Assembly: GCF_041729615.1 (NCBI RefSeq)
Contig: NZ_CP154874.1
Span: 2,051,001-2,115,000, forward strand
Length of the DNA: 64,000 nt
DNA from: Pseudomonas alcaligenes
GTDB taxonomy: Bacteria; Pseudomonadota; Gammaproteobacteria; Pseudomonadales; Pseudomonadaceae
Direction of reading: 5' to 3'
Shown here: positions 50,305-62,453 of the stretch, in pieces
Position numbering within the stretch: position 1 is the first letter of the stretch
Layout of the letters: each line of letters begins with the position of its first letter
Made by a program: the position numbers and the translations under genes
Notes under the pieces: generated by a model
What the model was told of the DNA's origin: nothing
The model's database searches: none
What the model saw: only the letters and a program-made list of their open reading frames with translations

Positions 50305-51363
50305 ATGAACGCACCGCTCCCCCTCGCTTCGCTCCCCGCTTCCGCTCGCCACGCCGAGCCCCTGCCCAACCCGGCGCAACTGCGCCAGCAATGGCCACTC
50401 AGCGCCCACCTCGCCCGGCGCGTGCAGCAGCAGCGCCAGCACATTCGCGCCTGCCTCGACGGCAGCGATCCGCGCCTGCTGGTGGTGATCGGCCCCTGCT
50501 CGCTGCACGACCCCGAGTCCGCCCTCGACTACGGCCGGCGCCTGGCCGCGCTGCAGGCCGAAGTCGACGACCAGCTGCTGCTGGTGATGCGCGCCTACGT
50601 CGAGAAGCCGCGCACCACGGTGGGCTGGAAGGGCCTGCTGTACGACCCGCACCTGGACGGCAGCGGCGACCTGGCGGCGGGCCTGGCGCTGGCGCGCGGC
50701 CTGCTGCTGCAACTGCTCGAACTCGGCCTGCCGCTGGCCAGCGAACTGCTGCAGCCGCTGGCCGCCGGCTACCTCGACGACCTGCTGGGCTGGGCGGCGA
50801 TCGGCGCGCGCACCAGCGAGTCGCAGGTCCACCGCGAACTGGTCAGCGGCCTGGACCTGCCGGTGGGCTTCAAGAACGGCACCGACGGCAGCCTGGCCAT
50901 CGCCTGCGACGCCATGCAGGCGGCGGCGCGCGCCCATCGCCACTTCGGCATGGACGAGCAGGGCCGCACCGCGCTGCTGCAGACCCGCGGCAACCCGCAC
51001 AGCCACCTGGTGCTGCGCGGCGGCAACGGCGGGCCGAACTACCAGAGCGATGCCGTGGCCGCGGCCCGCGCCACCCTGCAGCGGCGCGGCCTGGACGCGC
51101 GGATCATGGTCGACTGCAGCCACGCCAACAGCGGCAAGGACCCGGCCCGCCAGCCCCAGGTGCTGGAGGCGGTGCTCGACCAGCGCCTGGCCGGCGACCT
51201 CAGCCTGCGCGCCGTGATGCTGGAAAGCCACCTGCAGGACGGCTGCCAGCCGCTGCAGCAACCGCTGCGCTACGGCCAGTCGATCACCGACGCCTGCCTG
51301 GGCTGGGAAGCCAGCGCGGCGCTGCTGCGCCACGCCGCCGAACGCCTGCGCCAGGGCCGCTGA
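50305..51363 (+). CDS. 3-deoxy-7-phosphoheptulonate (DAHP) synthase, class I
   Basis: A 352-residue AroFGH-type enzyme that condenses phosphoenolpyruvate and erythrose 4-phosphate, the first step of the shikimate pathway. Motifs are RLLVVIGPCSLHDPESALDY, MRAYVEKPRTTVGWKGLLYDP, GARTSESQVHRELVSGL, GFKNGTDGSLAIA and the metal-binding DCSHANSGKDP. The ATG at 50305 has AGGAAAG upstream; a longer frame would run through the attenuator. Which aromatic amino acid inhibits the enzyme cannot be read from the sequence. Its expression is probably set by the leader and attenuator. Confidence 0.95.
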   Translation: MNAPLPLASLPASARHAEPLPNPAQLRQQWPLSAHLARRVQQQRQHIRACLDGSDPRLLVVIGPCSLHDPESALDYGRRLAALQAEVDDQLLLVMRAYVEKPRTTVGWKGLLYDPHLDGSGDLAAGLALARGLLLQLLELGLPLASELLQPLAAGYLDDLLGWAAIGARTSESQVHRELVSGLDLPVGFKNGTDGSLAIACDAMQAAARAHRHFGMDEQGRTALLQTRGNPHSHLVLRGGNGGPNYQSDAVAAARATLQRRGLDARIMVDCSHANSGKDPARQPQVLEAVLDQRLAGDLSLRAVMLESHLQDGCQPLQQPLRYGQSITDACLGWEASAALLRHAAERLRQGR

Positions 51364-51508
51364 GGGGGTGCCGGGGCGCCCGCCCCGGCCATCAGCCAGC
51401 GGGCATCACCCTGATTCACCCGGCTGATAACACTTCCAGGCGATATTAAGCGGCCGCCCCCCGGGACTACTCTGACCTGCGCACCCCTGAGGTCGAGGAG
51501 CCTTGCCG

Positions 51509-52840
51509 ATGTCCAACAACAATAATGGCTATCCCTCCAGTCTTTCCGCCTGGACCACCGTGACCATCCTGATGGTCGCCTACGTGCTGTCGTTCATCGA
51601 TCGGCAGATTCTCAACCTGCTGGTGGGGCCGATCCGCCGCGACCTGGTCATCAGCGACACGCAGATGAGCCTGCTGATGGGGCTGTCCTTCGCCCTGTTC
51701 TACACGGTATGCGGCATCCCCCTCGGGCGCCTGGCCGACACCCGCAGCCGGCGCGGCCTGATCGCCCTTGGCGTGCTGTTCTGGAGCGCGGCCACCGCCG
51801 CCTGCGGCATGGCCAAGCTGTACTGGCAGTTCCTCATCTGCCGGGTCGGCGTCGGCGTCGGCGAGGCGGCGCTGTCGCCGGCGGCCTATTCGCTGATCGC
51901 CGACAGTTTCCCGCCGCAGCGCCGCGCCACCGCCATGGCGGTGTACGGCATGGGCGTGTATCTGGGCTCGGGCATCGCCTTCCTGCTCGGCGGCCTGGTC
52001 ATCCAGTTCGCCTCGGCCCAGGGCGACCTGCAGCTGCCGCTGCTGGGCGAGGTGCGGCCGTGGCAGCTGATCTTCCTCATCCTCGGCGGCGCCGGGGTGC
52101 TGTTCAGCCTGGTCATGCTGGCGGTGCGCGAGCCGGTCCGGCGCGGCGTGGGCGCCGGGGTGGCGGTGCCGCTGGCGGACGTCGGCCGCTACATCCGCAG
52201 CAACCGCCGCACCGTGCTGTGCCACAACCTGGGCTTCGCCGGGCTGTCGCTGGCCGGCTACGGCAGCGCCGCCTGGATCCCCACCTTCTTCATCCGCACC
52301 TACGGCTGGGATGCCGGCCAGGTCGGCATCGTCTACGGCGGCATCGTCGCCGTGTTCGGCTGCCTCGGCATCGTCTTCGGCGGACGCCTGGCGGACTGGC
52401 TGGCCAAGCGCGGGCGCGACGACGCCAACATGCGCGTCGGCCTCTACGCCGCCGTGGGCGCCCTGCCCCTCGTCGTGGCCTTCCCGCTGATGGGCGATGC
52501 CCTCTGGGCCTGCGTGCTGCTGGCGCCGGCGGTGTTCTTCCTGAGCATGCCGTTCGGCGTGGCGCCCGCGGCGATCCAGGAGATCATGCCCAACTCGATG
52601 CGCGGCCAGGCCTCGGCCATCTACCTGTTCGTCATCACCCTGATCGGCCTGGGCCTGGGCCCGACCGCCGTGGCCCTGGTGACCGACTTCGTGTTCGCCG
52701 ACGACAACGCCCTGCGCTATTCCCTGCTGATCGTCACCGCCCTGGCGGTGTGCAGCTCCATCGTCCTGCTGTGGAAGGGCCTGCACCCCTACCGCGAGAG
52801 CCTGCAGCGCCTGCAGCAGTGGGCCATGAACCCGGCCTGA
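51509..52840 (+). CDS. MFS transporter of the spinster-like family
   Basis: A 443-residue major facilitator with 12 predicted helices. It has the loop 2-3 motif GRLADTRSRRGLIALG near residue 73, the N-terminal SFIDRQILNLLVGPIRRDL typical of spinster-like carriers, and RVGVGVGEAALSPAAYSLIADSFPPQRRA. The ATG at 51509 has GAGGAG upstream; a TTG six nt earlier is less likely. The substrate is unknown; related proteins are often called sugar-phosphate, lipid or aromatic-acid carriers. Confidence 0.87.
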   Translation: MSNNNNGYPSSLSAWTTVTILMVAYVLSFIDRQILNLLVGPIRRDLVISDTQMSLLMGLSFALFYTVCGIPLGRLADTRSRRGLIALGVLFWSAATAACGMAKLYWQFLICRVGVGVGEAALSPAAYSLIADSFPPQRRATAMAVYGMGVYLGSGIAFLLGGLVIQFASAQGDLQLPLLGEVRPWQLIFLILGGAGVLFSLVMLAVREPVRRGVGAGVAVPLADVGRYIRSNRRTVLCHNLGFAGLSLAGYGSAAWIPTFFIRTYGWDAGQVGIVYGGIVAVFGCLGIVFGGRLADWLAKRGRDDANMRVGLYAAVGALPLVVAFPLMGDALWACVLLAPAVFFLSMPFGVAPAAIQEIMPNSMRGQASAIYLFVITLIGLGLGPTAVALVTDFVFADDNALRYSLLIVTALAVCSSIVLLWKGLHPYRESLQRLQQWAMNPA

Positions 52841-52875
52841 GGCGCATCCCGGCGCTTTCCCATCCGCGCAAACGA

Positions 52876-52901
52876 CAAAGGCCACCCGCAGGTGGCCTTT
52901 G
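52876..52901. terminator. Bidirectional terminator between the MFS gene and spuH
   Basis: The perfect stem CAAAGGCCACC/GGTGGCCTTTG has loop CGCA and short T-runs on both sides. It lies between convergent genes. Confidence 0.85.
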
Positions 52902-52919
52902 TTCTTTACCGCTCCGGAA

Positions 52920-53798
52920 TCAGGCCGCCTGGGCCGGCTTCCAGTTGTTGCTGGTGACTTCCTCGGCCATCGACTCCATGGCCTGCTGGATGGCGCGCTT
53001 GCGGCGCTCCTCGGCACGGCGGGCGAAGTACCAGGCGAAGAAGGTGAAGATCGACACGGTCAGCAGGATCAGGCTGGCCACCGCGTTGATCTCCGGCTTC
53101 ACGCCCAGGCGCACGGCGGAGAACACTTCCATCGGCAGGGTGGTCGAGCCCGGGCCGGAGACGAAGCTGGCCAGCACCAGGTCGTCCAGCGACAGGGCGA
53201 AGGACATCATGCCGCCGGCCGCCAGGGACGGCGCGATCATCGGGATGGTGATCAGGAAGAACACCTTCCACGGCCTGGCGCCGAGGTCCATGGCCGCTTC
53301 CTCGATCGACAGGTCCAGCTCGCGCAGGCGCGCCGACACCACCACCGCCACGTAGGCCGAGCAGAACGTGGTGTGGGCGATCCAGATGGTCAGGATGCCG
53401 CGCTCGGCCGGCCAGCCGATCAGCTGGGCCATGGCCACGAACAGCAGCAGCAGCGACAGACCAGTGATCACTTCCGGCATCACCAGCGGTGCGGTGACCA
53501 GGCCACCGAACAGGGTGCGGCCCTTGAAGCGGGTCACCCGGGTCAGCACGAAGGCGGCCAGGGTGCCCAGCGCCACTGCGGCGACCGCCGTGTACAGGGC
53601 GATCTCCAGGGAGCGCATCACCGAACCCATCAGCTGGCTGTTGTCGAGCAGGCCGGCGTACCACTTGAGCGACCAGCCGCCCCACACCGTGACCAGCTTG
53701 GAGGCGTTGAAGGAGTAGATGACCATGATCAGCATGGGCAGGTAGATGAACAGCAGTCCGACCCACAGCATCACTGTGGAGAAGCTCCAGCGTTTCAT
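52920..53798 (-). CDS. spuH: Polyamine ABC transporter permease SpuH (PotI-like)
   Basis: A 292-residue inner-membrane permease. Its helices begin with VMLWVGLLFIYLPMLIMVIYSF. It has the EAA loop EEAAMDLGARPWKVFFLITIPMIAPS and LSLDDLVLASFVSGPGSTTLPM, as in PotI/PotC. It is last in the spuDEFGH transport genes. In the SpuG-SpuH junction its ATG overlaps the stop of a vestigial copy of the spuG end, not the current spuG stop. Confidence 0.94.
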   Translation of the reverse strand: MKRWSFSTVMLWVGLLFIYLPMLIMVIYSFNASKLVTVWGGWSLKWYAGLLDNSQLMGSVMRSLEIALYTAVAAVALGTLAAFVLTRVTRFKGRTLFGGLVTAPLVMPEVITGLSLLLLFVAMAQLIGWPAERGILTIWIAHTTFCSAYVAVVVSARLRELDLSIEEAAMDLGARPWKVFFLITIPMIAPSLAAGGMMSFALSLDDLVLASFVSGPGSTTLPMEVFSAVRLGVKPEINAVASLILLTVSIFTFFAWYFARRAEERRKRAIQQAMESMAEEVTSNNWKPAQAA

Positions 53799-53821
53799 GC
53801 GCGGCCCTCCATTTTCTTAGC
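53795..53821 (-). pseudogene. Remnant copy of the spuG 3' end at the spuG-spuH junction
   Basis: The minus strand reads codons for Ala-Lys-Lys-Met-Glu-Gly-Arg-Ala-stop, the same as the true SpuG end (Ala-Lys-Glu-Met-Glu-Gly-Arg-Ala-stop at 53881-53907). 24 of 27 nt are identical and the copies lie 86 nt apart. The remnant's TGA overlaps the spuH ATG as ATGA. This looks like a duplication or insertion that moved spuG's stop upstream. Confidence 0.7.
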
Positions 53822-53880
53822 CCGGCTTGGGGATTGAGAGCCGGTTGAACCGAGGGTGCGGCACGACAATTTCATAACAC

Positions 53881-54789
53881 TCATGCTCTGCCCTCCATTT
53901 CCTTAGCCTGGTTACGGTTGAACAGGATGATCGGTACGATCAGGATCGCCAGCATCACCACCGCCAGGGCGGACGCCACCGGCCAGTCGCGGTTGTTGAA
54001 GAACTCCTGCCACAGCACCTTGCCGATCATCAGGGTTTCCGGACCGCCGAGCAGCTCGGGAATCACGAACTCGCCGACCACCGGGATGAATACCAGCATG
54101 GAGCCGGCGATGATGCCGTTCTTCGACAGCGGCACGGTGATCTTCCAGAAGTTGTTGAAGTTGCTCGAACCCAGGTCGGAAGCGGCTTCCAGCAGGCTGG
54201 GATCGTGCTTCACCAGGTTGGCGTAGAGCGGCAGGATCATGAACGGCAGGTACGAGTAGACGATGCCGATGTAGACCGCCAGGTTGGTGTTGAGGATCTG
54301 CAGCGGCTCGTCGATCACCCCGATCATTTGCAGGAAGCCGTTGAGCAGGCCGTTGTTGCTGAGGATGCCCATCCAGGCATAGACGCGGATCAGGATCGCG
54401 GTCCAGGTCGGCATCATGATCAGCAGCAGCAGCGCGGTCTGCGCTTCCTTGCTGGCACGGGCGATGGCATAGGCCATCGGATAGCCGATCAGCAGGCAGA
54501 GGACGGTGCTGACGAAGGCCATCTTCAGCGAGCCGAGGTAGGCGGCCAGGTACAGCTCGTCTTCCAGGAGGAAGAGGTAGTTGCCCAGGTTGAGCACGAT
54601 CTGCAGCTGGTTGTCGGCCCAGCTGTAGATGTCCGTGTAGGGCGGAATGGCCACGTCGGCTTCGGCGAAGCTGATCTTCAGGACGATGAAGAACGGCAGC
54701 AGGAAGAACAGGAACAGCCAGAAGAAGGGCACACCGATCACGGCATGCCGCCCGGTGGGCAGGTAGCGCTTCAGTTTGCCGATTCTCAT
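53881..54789 (-). CDS. spuG: Polyamine ABC transporter permease SpuG (PotH-like)
   Basis: A 302-residue permease with six helices, opening around VIGVPFFWLFLFFLLPFFIVLKISF. It has the EAA loop EAASDLGSSNFNNFWKITVPLSKNG and GEFVIPELLGGPETLMIGKV, as in PotH/PotB. The ATG at 54789 overlaps the spuF stop as ATGA. An 82-nt non-coding gap, unusual in this compact operon, separates it from spuH and contains a duplicated fragment of its own end. Confidence 0.94.
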   Translation of the reverse strand: MRIGKLKRYLPTGRHAVIGVPFFWLFLFFLLPFFIVLKISFAEADVAIPPYTDIYSWADNQLQIVLNLGNYLFLLEDELYLAAYLGSLKMAFVSTVLCLLIGYPMAYAIARASKEAQTALLLLIMMPTWTAILIRVYAWMGILSNNGLLNGFLQMIGVIDEPLQILNTNLAVYIGIVYSYLPFMILPLYANLVKHDPSLLEAASDLGSSNFNNFWKITVPLSKNGIIAGSMLVFIPVVGEFVIPELLGGPETLMIGKVLWQEFFNNRDWPVASALAVVMLAILIVPIILFNRNQAKEMEGRA

Positions 54790-55940
54790 GATTGCAGTAC
54801 CACGCCGCTGTCGTCTTCCCAGTACACCACCACGGCGTCGTCCCAGGTCGGGCGCTTGCCGCGGCGCTCGGCGTTGGCGATGAAGCACTGCACGATCTGC
54901 CCGGAGCTCAGCTTGACGTAGTACACCGAGTGGCCGCCGAGGTAGGCGATGTCGTGCACGGTGCCGTTGCACCAGTTGTAGTTGGGGTGCTCGTGGTCCG
55001 CCGGCAGGGCGGTGGCCATCAGCAGCTTCTCCGGGCGCAGGGCGTAGCTGACCGACTTGTTCTCGGCGCGGGTGGTGACGCCGTGGCCGATGTAGATCGG
55101 CTTGTCCAGCTGCGGGCAGCTGATGATGGCGTGGTCGGCCTCGTCGGTGGTGATCTGGCCATCGAACAGGTTGACGCTGCCGATGAACTCGCAGACCAGG
55201 CGGCTGGCCGGGGTCTCGTAGATGTCGATCGGGCTGCCGGTCTGGGCGATCCAGCCGAGGTGCATGATGGCGATGCGCTGGGCCATGGTCATGGCCTCTT
55301 CCTGGTCGTGGGTCACCATCACGCAGGTCACGCCGACCCGCTCGATGATCTCGACAAGCTCAAGCTGCATCTGCGAACGCAGCTTCTTGTCCAGAGCACC
55401 CATGGGTTCGTCGAGCAGCAGCAGCTTGGGGCGCTTGGCCAGGGAGCGAGCCAGGGCCACGCGCTGGCGCTGGCCACCGGACAGCTGGTGCGGCTTGCGC
55501 TTGGCGTACTGGGTCATGTGCACCAGCTTGAGCATCTCGGCCACGCGCTCGTCGATCTCGGCCTGCGGCAGCTTGTCCTGCTTGAGGCCGAAGGCGATGT
55601 TCTGCGCCACGGTCATGTGCGGGAACAGCGCGTAGGACTGGAACATCATGTTGATCGGCCGCTCGTAGGGCGGCATGTCGGTGATGTCCACGCCGTCGAG
55701 CAGAATGCGCCCGGAGGTGGGGCGCTCGAAGCCGGCGAGCATGCGCAGCAGGGTCGACTTGCCGGAGCCGGAGCCGCCGAGCAGGGCGAAGATCTCGCCC
55801 TTGTTGATGGTCAGCGAGACGTCATCGACGGCGATGGTTTCGTCGAACTTCTTGGTCACGCGGTCGATCTTGACCAGCACCTCTTTGGGTTGCTGGTTGC
55901 CCTCTAGGGCTTTCTTGTAGGCGCTGGAGGCAACAGCCAT
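54786..55940 (-). CDS. spuF: Polyamine ABC transporter ATP-binding protein SpuF (PotG-like)
   Basis: A 384-residue ATPase. Walker A is GGSGSGKST near residue 55, the Q-loop FQSYALFPHMTVAQNIAFGL, the signature [15 protein letters not shown], Walker B LLLDEPMGALD and [10 protein letters not shown]. The C-terminal TOBE regulatory domain covers about 275-380. It powers putrescine/spermidine uptake with SpuG and SpuH. It lies 52 nt after spuE. Confidence 0.95.
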   Translation of the reverse strand: MAVASSAYKKALEGNQQPKEVLVKIDRVTKKFDETIAVDDVSLTINKGEIFALLGGSGSGKSTLLRMLAGFERPTSGRILLDGVDITDMPPYERPINMMFQSYALFPHMTVAQNIAFGLKQDKLPQAEIDERVAEMLKLVHMTQYAKRKPHQLSGGQRQRVALARSLAKRPKLLLLDEPMGALDKKLRSQMQLELVEIIERVGVTCVMVTHDQEEAMTMAQRIAIMHLGWIAQTGSPIDIYETPASRLVCEFIGSVNLFDGQITTDEADHAIISCPQLDKPIYIGHGVTTRAENKSVSYALRPEKLLMATALPADHEHPNYNWCNGTVHDIAYLGGHSVYYVKLSSGQIVQCFIANAERRGKRPTWDDAVVVYWEDDSGVVLQS

Positions 55941-55992
55941 TTCAAAACTCCCGGAACATAAGGCGCCCGGCCGCAGGGGCCGGGCAATAGAC

Positions 55993-57090
<1,098 letters not shown>

Positions 57091-57261
57091 TCAGTCCTCT
57101 TTCTTGTTGATCTTGCAGGCCATCTACGCGACCTGGGGTTGCTGGTGAATCGTCTGCCTATCCCTGACACCCATGCCGATCGCCCAGCCGCCCGCGCACG
57201 GAGCTGTGTGGGGCTCGTGTGTAACGGTAGACGAAGAGAGTCATGGGGCCTCCTGGCGGGG

Positions 57262-57285
57262 CTCCGGCGGGAGCACCCGCCGGAG
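57262..57285 (-). other. Stem-loop between spuD and spuE
   Basis: CTCCGGCGGG/CCCGCCGGAG (57262-57271 and 57276-57285) with a 4-nt loop and no T-tract, just after the spuD stop in a 215-nt spacer. It can lower spuE expression relative to spuD or protect the spuD mRNA. Confidence 0.65.
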
Positions 57286-57302
57286 GGTGTCGCTGTTGTC
57301 GG

Positions 57303-59893
<2,591 letters not shown>

Positions 59894-59978
59894 AACAACA
59901 CCTTTTATTACGCGGGTCGCCGGCGGCGCCCCGATGAAATCCGTGGCAGCGGGCGCGGCTGGCCGCGCCCGCCCCCAG

Positions 59979-61337
59979 TCACACCGACAGCAGCAGGAAC
60001 TCGCGCTCCCAGGAGCTGATCACCCGCTTGAAGTTCTCGTGCTCGGCGCGCTTGACCGCGACATAGCCACGCACGAACTTCTCGCCCAGGTATTTCTCCG
60101 CGTCCTTGCAGGCTTCCATGCGCTCCAGCGCGCTCTCGATGGTCACCGGCAGGCGCAGGTTGCGCCGCTCGTAGCCGCGGCCCTTGACCGGCGCGCTGGG
60201 CTTGAGGCCCTCGACCATACCGATGTAGCCGCACAGCAGCGAGGCGGCCAGCACCAGGTAGGGGTTGGCATCGGCACCGGCCAGGCGGTTTTCCACGCGG
60301 CGGTTCTGCGGGCTGGCTTCCGGCACGCGCAGGCCGACGGTGCGGTTCTCCTCGCCCCACTCGACGTTCACCGGCGCCGAGGTGTCCGGCAGGAAGCGGC
60401 GGAACGAGTTGACGTTCGGCGCGAACAGCGGCAGCACCTCGGGGATGTACTTCTGCAGGCCGCCGATGTGGTGCATGAACAGTTCGCTCATGGTGCCGTC
60501 GGCATTGGAGAACAGGTTCTTGCCGGTCTTGATGTCCACCACGCTCTGGTGAATGTGCATGGCGCTGCCCGGCTGGTCGGTGATCGGCTTGGCCATGAAG
60601 GTGGCCGCCACGTCATGTTTGAGCGCGGCCTCGCGCATGGTGCGCTTGAACACGGTGATCTGGTCGGCCAGGTGCAGCGCGTCGCCATGACGGAAGTTGA
60701 TCTCCATCTGCGCCGGGCCGTCCTCGTGGATCAGCGTGTCGAGGTCCAGGTCCTGCAGCTCGCACCAGTCGTAGACGTCCTCGAACAGCGGGTCGAATTC
60801 GTTGGCCGCGTCGATGGAGAAGGACTGGCGGCCGACTTCCGGGCGGCCGGAGCGGCCCATCGGCGCCACCAGCGGGAAGTCCGGGTCGCTGTTGCGCTTG
60901 GTCAGGTAGAACTCCATCTCCGGCGCGACGATCGGCTTCCAGCCCTTGTCGGCGTAGAGCTTGAGCACCTTCTTGAGCACGTTGCGCGGCGACAGCTCGA
61001 TCGGGTTGCCCTGCTTGTCGAAGGTGTCGTGGATCACCATCGCGGTCGGCTCGATGGCCCAGGGCACGAGGAACACGGCGTTCTCGTCGGGGCGGCAGAA
61101 CATGTCGATGTCCGCCTCGTCGAGCAGCTCGTAATAGATGTCGTCCTCGACGTAGTCGCCGGTCACGGTCTGCAGCAGCACACTCTCGGGGAGGCGCATG
61201 CCCTTCTCGTCGAGGAACTTGTTGGTCGGCGAAATCTTGCCACGGGCAATGCCGGTAAGATCGCTGATCAGGCATTCAACTTCGGTGATTTTGCGTTCTT
61301 TCAGCCAGCTGGTGAGCTGGTCGAGCTTGCTAGTCAT
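59979..61337 (-). CDS. spuB: Gamma-glutamylpolyamine synthetase SpuB
   Basis: A 452-residue glutamine-synthetase-like enzyme (PuuA/GlnT class) that ligates glutamate to putrescine or another polyamine with ATP. Motifs are APEMEFYLTKRNSDPDF, QMEINFRHGDALHLADQ, FMAKPITDQPGSAMHIHQS and NVEWGEENRTVGLRVP. The genes spuA and spuC flank it in the standard order. It is a paralogue of SpuI at 62454. Confidence 0.93.
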   Translation of the reverse strand: MTSKLDQLTSWLKERKITEVECLISDLTGIARGKISPTNKFLDEKGMRLPESVLLQTVTGDYVEDDIYYELLDEADIDMFCRPDENAVFLVPWAIEPTAMVIHDTFDKQGNPIELSPRNVLKKVLKLYADKGWKPIVAPEMEFYLTKRNSDPDFPLVAPMGRSGRPEVGRQSFSIDAANEFDPLFEDVYDWCELQDLDLDTLIHEDGPAQMEINFRHGDALHLADQITVFKRTMREAALKHDVAATFMAKPITDQPGSAMHIHQSVVDIKTGKNLFSNADGTMSELFMHHIGGLQKYIPEVLPLFAPNVNSFRRFLPDTSAPVNVEWGEENRTVGLRVPEASPQNRRVENRLAGADANPYLVLAASLLCGYIGMVEGLKPSAPVKGRGYERRNLRLPVTIESALERMEACKDAEKYLGEKFVRGYVAVKRAEHENFKRVISSWEREFLLLSV

Positions 61338-61424
61338 AAAGACCTCAGGGTTGTAGAGCGGCTACTGCGGACCGGTAAAAGCCTAGCGAAACTTCCTAGT
61401 TGCGCCGACCGGTTGCTCACCTAC

Positions 61425-62177
61425 TCAGCGTTGCCCCGCCCTCTTCCTGCATGCCTCACCAAAGGCCTGGAAGATGGCGAGATAATTCGGGTTGGATCGC
61501 ACCTGCCACTCCGGGTGCCACTGCACCCCGAGGGCAAAGCTTGGCGCACCTTCGACGGAGAAGGCTTCGATCAACCCGTCAGGCGCCAGTGCTTCTACGC
61601 GAAGGCCCGGCGCCAGACGCTGAACGCCCTGGCCATGAATGGAATTGACTGAAAACTCGTCCGGCAAGCCGAGACCGGCGAGCACCCCGCCCGCTTGCAC
61701 ACGCACGGTGTGACGGGGGGCATATTGCACTTCGACCGGCTGATCGGCCGGCTCGCGGTGGTCCATCATCCCGGCCACTTCCTGCACGCGCTGGTGCAGG
61801 CTGCCGCCGAAGGCCACGTTGATTTCCTGGAAGCCGCGGCAGATGCCCAGCACCGGCACGCCGGCGTCTATCGCCTGGCGGATCAGCGGCAGCGTGGTGG
61901 CATCGCGGGCGGCATCGTGCTGAGTGCCGGGCGCGCTGGCCGGGCCACTATAATGATGAGGCTCGACGTTGGACGGCGAGCCGGTGAACAGCAGGCCGTC
62001 GAGACTGGCCAGCAGGGTGGGTTGATCGATCAGCTCGCCCAGGGCGGGAATCACCAGAGGCAGGCCTTGTGCCCCTACCGCGACGGCGCGGACATACTTG
62101 TCGCCGACGATATGGTTGGGATGCAGGCCCACCTGCTTGGTGCAGGCGGTGACGCCGATCAACGGCAGGCGCGACAT
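61425..62177 (-). CDS. spuA: Gamma-glutamyl-GABA hydrolase SpuA (PuuD-like)
   Basis: A 250-residue class-I glutamine amidotransferase-like hydrolase (peptidase C26). The nucleophile Cys is in VLGICRGFQEINVAFGGSL, the His/Glu dyad in GVQWHPEWQ. It splits gamma-glutamyl-GABA to glutamate and GABA, which gabT and gabD at 2.9-5.8 kb can use. It is first of the spuABCDEFGH genes and divergent from spuI. Confidence 0.93.
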   Translation of the reverse strand: MSRLPLIGVTACTKQVGLHPNHIVGDKYVRAVAVGAQGLPLVIPALGELIDQPTLLASLDGLLFTGSPSNVEPHHYSGPASAPGTQHDAARDATTLPLIRQAIDAGVPVLGICRGFQEINVAFGGSLHQRVQEVAGMMDHREPADQPVEVQYAPRHTVRVQAGGVLAGLGLPDEFSVNSIHGQGVQRLAPGLRVEALAPDGLIEAFSVEGAPSFALGVQWHPEWQVRSNPNYLAIFQAFGEACRKRAGQR

Positions 62178-62453
62178 GGGACACCTGTTTTATTGCTGTT
62201 GTTAGGTGAGGCCGAGATTAGCCTTGTTCAATTTTTTACACAATAGGGCTGTAAAAAATTGAACACAGCCCGCTGAGCGCCAGGCCGCACAGGGCTGACC
62301 AGCGGGTCGAAAAACCCTGGAATGCCCCAAAACTGGCCATCAGGCCCCGTTTCAGGGCAGAATGGGCCGCTATTGACAGCCCTGGGTGTTTGAGATTGAC
62401 TCACAGCTGTGCAATTGCATGATTGAAATTTTTAACAATAAAGGTGTTGCATC
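62178..62453. promoter_or_regulatory. Divergent spuA/spuI control region with a 16-bp-arm operator
   Basis: A perfect inverted repeat, TGTTCAATTTTTTACA (62225-62240) and TGTAAAAAATTGAACA (62250-62265), encloses 9 nt. It lies 48 nt before spuA and 189 nt before spuI. A partial match GATTGAAATTTTTAACAA occurs near 62423-62440 by the spuI start. The strength of the dyad suggests an operator for a polyamine-responsive repressor, such as PauR, or another regulator. Binding is inferred. Confidence 0.7.
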
